Below are positions 60,996 to 64,000 of a DNA stretch of 64,000 nucleotides, one piece after another (position 1 is the first letter of the stretch; every line of letters begins with the position of its first letter). Source of the DNA: Mycobacterium sp. GTDB taxonomy: Bacteria > Actinomycetota > Actinomycetes > Mycobacteriales > Mycobacteriaceae. The notes under the pieces are model-generated. The model did not search any database. It was not told the origin of the DNA and saw only the letters and a program-made list of their open reading frames with translations. The DNA lies in the NCBI RefSeq assembly GCF_002863225.1, contig NZ_PKEK01000039.1:248001-312000 (forward strand), read 5' to 3'. A program made the translations under genes and the position numbers.

Positions 60996-61940
60996 TCATT
61001 CGGCCGACTGCGGCAGCAGCACGATCTTGCCGTGCGTGTGGCGCCGCTCGAGTTCGGTGAACGCGTCGACGACCCGGTCCAACGGGTAGGTCGCGGCAAC
61101 GTCCAGCTCCAGGTCGCCGGCGGCGATCAGGTCGGCGAGTTCCTGCAGGACAGCCGGGGTGGACGCTTCGGCGCTGCCCTCGGTTTTGGCGCCCAGTTCG
61201 GCGGCCTTGGCAAAGGAGATGATCGTGTTGATGCGCTCGCGCGGCACACCGAGTTCGACCGCCAGCTCGACATATTGCGGACCGAACAGATCGATGAACG
61301 CATCGATGCCGTCCGGGGCGGCCCGCCGCAAGTGGTCGGCCAGCCCGTCGCCGTATTCGACCGGCTCGACGCCGTGTGCACGCAGCCACTCCGCGTTGTC
61401 CGACGACGCGATGCCCAGCACCCGCACGCCGCGCCGGGTCAGGAGTTGCACAACGATGCTTCCGACGCCACCGGCGGCCGCGGAGACCGCCACCGTCTCG
61501 CCGCGTTGCGGTGCCACCGCGCGAACCGCGGCGTAGGCCGTCGCGCCGACGACGTACAGCGAGCCCGCGACCTGCCAGCTCAGCTCCGCCGGCTTGTGGA
61601 TGAGCTGGTCGGTCGGCACGTTGGTGTGGGTGGCGTGGCTCGACCGCTGGAAGCTGAACCCGAGCACCTCGTCACCCACGGCGAAATCGCTGACCCCGTC
61701 CCCGACTTCGATCACGACGCCGGCCAGGTCGCTGCCTTCGCCGGAGGGGAATGTCGTCGGGAATTGCTCGTGCAGCGCGCCGGTGCGAATACCGGCCTCG
61801 CCGGGATTGATTCCGGCAGCTCGAACTTCGACAAGCACCTCGCCGGCATCTGGGACGGGTCGGTCGATGTCGGTGACGTACAGGACGTCAGTGCCGCCGT
61901 AGCTGTCGAACCGGACCGCTCGCGCTGCTGAATTCGCCAT
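60996..61940 (-). CDS. Zinc-free quinone reductase-like NADP-dependent oxidoreductase (MDR family)
   Basis: 314 residues from the ATG at 61940 (MANSAARAVRFDSYGG). The longer open frame upstream is not supported. VRAAGINPGEAGIRTG and FPSGEGSDLAGVV are GroES-domain motifs without the zinc Cys. The NADPH motif is AAAGGVGSIVVQLL, and the C terminus has HTHGKIVL as usual. Probable role: NADPH-dependent reduction of quinones or enones. It lies 54 bases downstream of ldtA on the same strand. Confidence 0.9.
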   Translation of the reverse strand: MANSAARAVRFDSYGGTDVLYVTDIDRPVPDAGEVLVEVRAAGINPGEAGIRTGALHEQFPTTFPSGEGSDLAGVVIEVGDGVSDFAVGDEVLGFSFQRSSHATHTNVPTDQLIHKPAELSWQVAGSLYVVGATAYAAVRAVAPQRGETVAVSAAAGGVGSIVVQLLTRRGVRVLGIASSDNAEWLRAHGVEPVEYGDGLADHLRRAAPDGIDAFIDLFGPQYVELAVELGVPRERINTIISFAKAAELGAKTEGSAEASTPAVLQELADLIAAGDLELDVAATYPLDRVVDAFTELERRHTHGKIVLLPQSAE

Positions 61941-61993
61941 GCACGCGCCAACTCGGCCCTGTGCGAATGTATTCCGCGGTGGTTGGACCGGGG

Positions 61994-62749
61994 TCAGGCC
62001 ACCACGTTGATCGGGTCGCCCAGATGGACCATGTCGAAGTACCACGCGGCGTTGTCCGGGCTGAGGTTGATGCAGCCATGGCTGACATTCGCGTAACCCT
62101 GTGAATCCACCGACCACGGAGCCGAATGCACGTAGACACCTCCCCAGGTGACTCGGACGGCGTACTGCGCGGTGATCTTGTACCCATCTGACGACTCGAG
62201 CGGGATGCCGATGGTGCGCGAATCCATCACGACCGAGCGCTCTTTCGACAGGGCGGAAAAATCGCCGATCGGCGTCGGTCGGGTGGGCTTACCCATCGAT
62301 GCCGGCATGGTTCGCAGCACCTCGCCGTTCTGGGTGATCGTGAACGTGTGCGCGGAAATACTCGCCGTGCCGACCACCTCGTCGCCGGTCTCGAAACCTG
62401 TCGACAGGGCATGCACCCGAACGCCGACGTGGCTGTGCGCCGGCCAGTAGCCGGCCGGCTTCCACACCACGACATTCGGCTCGGGCCACTCGAAGTGGCC
62501 CGACATACGCTGTGGCGCAGAGACTTTGATTGCCCGTTCGGCTGTCGTGCGGTCGGCGACCGGGCCGGTGAAGGTGACGATCACCGGGTGTGCGACGCCG
62601 ACCACCGCGCCGCTGGCCGGCTGGATCGAGGCGACGGTCTCGGCCGGGTCCGGGGGCGCGATCGCGGCCATGCCAGGGGCGGCCGAACCCATTAGGGTCA
62701 GCGCGGCGACCGCTGCCGCGCACCAACCCATTCGAATCGCTCTACCCAC
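61994..62749 (-). CDS. ldtA: L,D-transpeptidase LdtA (LdtMt1)
   Basis: 251 residues from a GTG at 62749 with GGAGGG seven bases before. This start gives the same length as M. tuberculosis LdtMt1 (Rv0116c) and puts the catalytic Cys at 226, as in that protein. A signal/anchor segment (CAAAVAALTLMGSA) is followed by an Ig-like domain (ASIQPASGAVVGVAHPVIV) and the YkuD domain with SHGCINLSPDNA. It forms 3-3 cross-links in peptidoglycan outside the membrane and is the target of carbapenems. Confidence 0.95.
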   Translation of the reverse strand: MGRAIRMGWCAAAVAALTLMGSAAPGMAAIAPPDPAETVASIQPASGAVVGVAHPVIVTFTGPVADRTTAERAIKVSAPQRMSGHFEWPEPNVVVWKPAGYWPAHSHVGVRVHALSTGFETGDEVVGTASISAHTFTITQNGEVLRTMPASMGKPTRPTPIGDFSALSKERSVVMDSRTIGIPLESSDGYKITAQYAVRVTWGGVYVHSAPWSVDSQGYANVSHGCINLSPDNAAWYFDMVHLGDPINVVA

Positions 62750-62963
62750 GTGTCCACCCTCCGAGGCGATGCGAGCCCCCGCTCGCATGTCGTATCACCA
62801 ATATGCCCTACCCGGCGCTCAGCAAAGGGCGCTGATGTTGCGCACGGCCCGATCGATGCCTCATAGTACAGGGCATATGCCCAGTTGAGCGCCGTATTCT
62901 CCGGCGTGACCGGCGGCTCGGGCAACTGAGCTGGGACTGGCCTGGCAAGCGGATAGCCGGTCG

Positions 62964-63371
62964 TCAGGCGCGCCAGCTGCTCCATTGCCGCACGGCGATG
63001 GCAATCACCGGGCCGGGCAGCGAAACCGACTGATACTGAGGATATTTGGCGCGCAGAAATTCGCGCGCCGCGTGCGTGGTGTCATCGTCGTGATGGATGG
63101 CGGCCAGACCATCGGCCCGGACCCACCACAGCTGCGTCCAGTCTTCGGTGTAGTGGTCGACCAGAACGCTCACCTGTGGATTCTGCTCGATGTTGGCCAG
63201 CCGCTTGAGCCGTTGCGTGGTCTTGGGTTTGGCGTCGACCGCGGTGTAGACGACCCCGTCGTGCAGAGCGAACACCACCGGCACCAGATGCGGGCGCCCG
63301 TCGGCGGCCGCGGTGGCCAGCCGGGCGACCGGCGCCTGCGCGAAGTGAGCCTGCGGGTCGAAGTCGGCCAT
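62964..63371 (-). CDS. PPOX-class F420-dependent oxidoreductase (Rv0121c-like)
   Basis: 135 residues from the ATG at 63371 ([21 protein letters not shown]), which follows the SDR stop by two bases. The split-barrel FMN/F420-binding fold is shown by [25 protein letters not shown], then [20 protein letters not shown] and a final WSSWRA. The sequence corresponds to the TIGR03668 group that includes Rv0121c. It probably binds F420 or a flavin; activity unknown. An open frame crossing its end toward ldtA is a shadow. Confidence 0.88.
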   Translation of the reverse strand: MADFDPQAHFAQAPVARLATAAADGRPHLVPVVFALHDGVVYTAVDAKPKTTQRLKRLANIEQNPQVSVLVDHYTEDWTQLWWVRADGLAAIHHDDDTTHAAREFLRAKYPQYQSVSLPGPVIAIAVRQWSSWRA

Positions 63372-63373
63372 AA

Positions 63374-64000
63374 CTAGGTGATGGTCAGACCGCCGTCGAC
63401 GACGATCGTCTGCCCGGTGACGTAGCCGCCGGCCGCCGAGGCCAGCCAGACCGCGGTGGCCGATAGTTCGCGGTCGTCGCCGAGGCGGCCCAGCACCAGT
63501 CGGTGTGCCTGGCTGTCCAGGTACTCCGGTGGATACTCGTCGGTCATCTCGGTCTTGAAGAAGCCCGGAGCGAGGGCGTTGACGCGAATTCCCTTGCGCG
63601 AGCCCCACTGTTGAGCCAAGTCGCGGGTGAGTCCGATGATCGCGGCTTTGCTCGAGCTGTAGGCGGCCTGAGGCAGGCCTGCCGTGGTGATTCCGAGGAC
63701 GCTGGCGATGTTGATGATCGAGCTGCCGGGTTTCATGACGCGGCCGCAAGCCTGCGCCATCCAGTACGAGCCGTTGAGGTTGACGTCGATCACCGAGCGG
63801 AACTCGTCGGGCGTCTCGCGCGTGGCCGGGTGGGCGGTGCCGACGCCGGCGTTGTTGATCAGCACGTCGACCTTGCCGAATTCCTGCACCGCGGCATCGA
63901 CCAACGCCTGACCCTGCTCGGGCTGGCTGACGTCGGTGGCGACCGTCAACGCCTTGCGGCCACCGGCTTCGACCAGCGCCGCGGTTTCGGCCAACCGGTC
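63374..64000 (-). CDS. SDR family oxidoreductase (5' end outside window)
   Basis: The last 208 residues of a short-chain dehydrogenase. Present are [20 protein letters not shown] (NNAG), the Ser in IASVLG, YSSSK as Tyr/Lys and [15 protein letters not shown] at the end. The cofactor-binding TGxxxGIG start is beyond position 64000. The stop is two bases before the F420/PPOX gene start, so the two are co-transcribed. FabG-like overall; substrate unknown. Confidence 0.88.
   Translation of the reverse strand, partial: DRLAETAALVEAGGRKALTVATDVSQPEQGQALVDAAVQEFGKVDVLINNAGVGTAHPATRETPDEFRSVIDVNLNGSYWMAQACGRVMKPGSSIINIASVLGITTAGLPQAAYSSSKAAIIGLTRDLAQQWGSRKGIRVNALAPGFFKTEMTDEYPPEYLDSQAHRLVLGRLGDDRELSATAVWLASAAGGYVTGQTIVVDGGLTIT

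Noticed and set aside
62698..62985. A 95-residue frame between the F420/PPOX gene and ldtA
   Set aside because: It overlaps the start of ldtA and has no good ribosome site or family features.

Overview
The window is high-GC actinobacterial DNA, and several genes place it in Mycobacterium/Mycolicibacterium. These are an LdtMt1-type L,D-transpeptidase with its Cys at residue 226, a CtpI-sized (1,611-residue) P-type ATPase, FadD15, a LipJ/Rv1900c-type hydrolase-cyclase, a SigG-like ECF sigma factor, and a zinc-free (C-minus) ribosomal protein operon beside an Mrf-like COG0523 protein. No tRNA, rRNA, CRISPR array, phage or insertion sequence was recognised.

Layout. 1-5.2 kb: a plus-strand, stop/start-overlapping operon with an unidentified gene tail, two amine-dehydrogenase-like reductases, a VOC protein and a P450, then an FAD/NAD oxidoreductase. 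5.2-11.2 kb: methyltransferases, SDRs, a TetR gene facing a DUF1707 membrane protein across two identical palindromes, and a frameshifted lipJ. 11.2-13.7 kb: rpsR2-rpsN2-rpmG2-rpmB2 diverging from mrf-rpmE2 across two Zur-like boxes. 13.9-24.8 kb: a LuxC/LuxE-like pair, an NTF2-like protein, an esterase overlapping fadD15, and ctpI. 24.9-35.2 kb: a 57-bp tandem repeat, a hemophore-like gene with a small secreted partner, a SigG-like sigma factor, two decayed genes (DUF899 and nitroreductase), a secreted NlpC/P60-like protein, two methyltransferases, and an IclR gene facing an alcohol dehydrogenase operon. 35.3-37.1 kb: a secreted protein made of three repeats, with tandem palindromes upstream.

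37.4-58.0 kb is a large catabolic block. It contains SDR + phosphotransferase, acyl-CoA dehydrogenase + enoyl-CoA hydratase, SDR + TetR, enoyl-CoA hydratase + SRPBCC, and two acyl-CoA synthetases with an SDR. It also holds a GntR gene with a six-bladed-type beta-propeller gene, and a tightly overlapping operon SDR - Rieske oxygenase - luciferase-like monooxygenase - Baeyer-Villiger-type monooxygenase - SDR - CoA transferase. Four near-identical palindromes (GAGAAT-N3-ATTCTC) lie in front of four of these units. They suggest one regulon, most simply run by the TetR protein encoded inside it. I infer a route in which oxygenases open a cyclic ketone to a lactone or hydroxy acid, and the kinase + acyl-CoA dehydrogenase pair removes the hydroxyl group so that beta-oxidation can proceed.

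58.2-64 kb returns to genes recalled from the M. tuberculosis Rv0111-Rv0121c neighbourhood: membrane acyltransferase, ldtA and an F420/PPOX protein. Because mrf and ctpI also belong to that neighbourhood (Rv0106, Rv0107c), about 33 kb of accessory genes appears to sit inside a conserved backbone.

Three genes are visibly broken: lipJ by frameshift, DUF899 by frameshift and nitroreductase by a nonsense codon. Sequencing error cannot be excluded for any of them.
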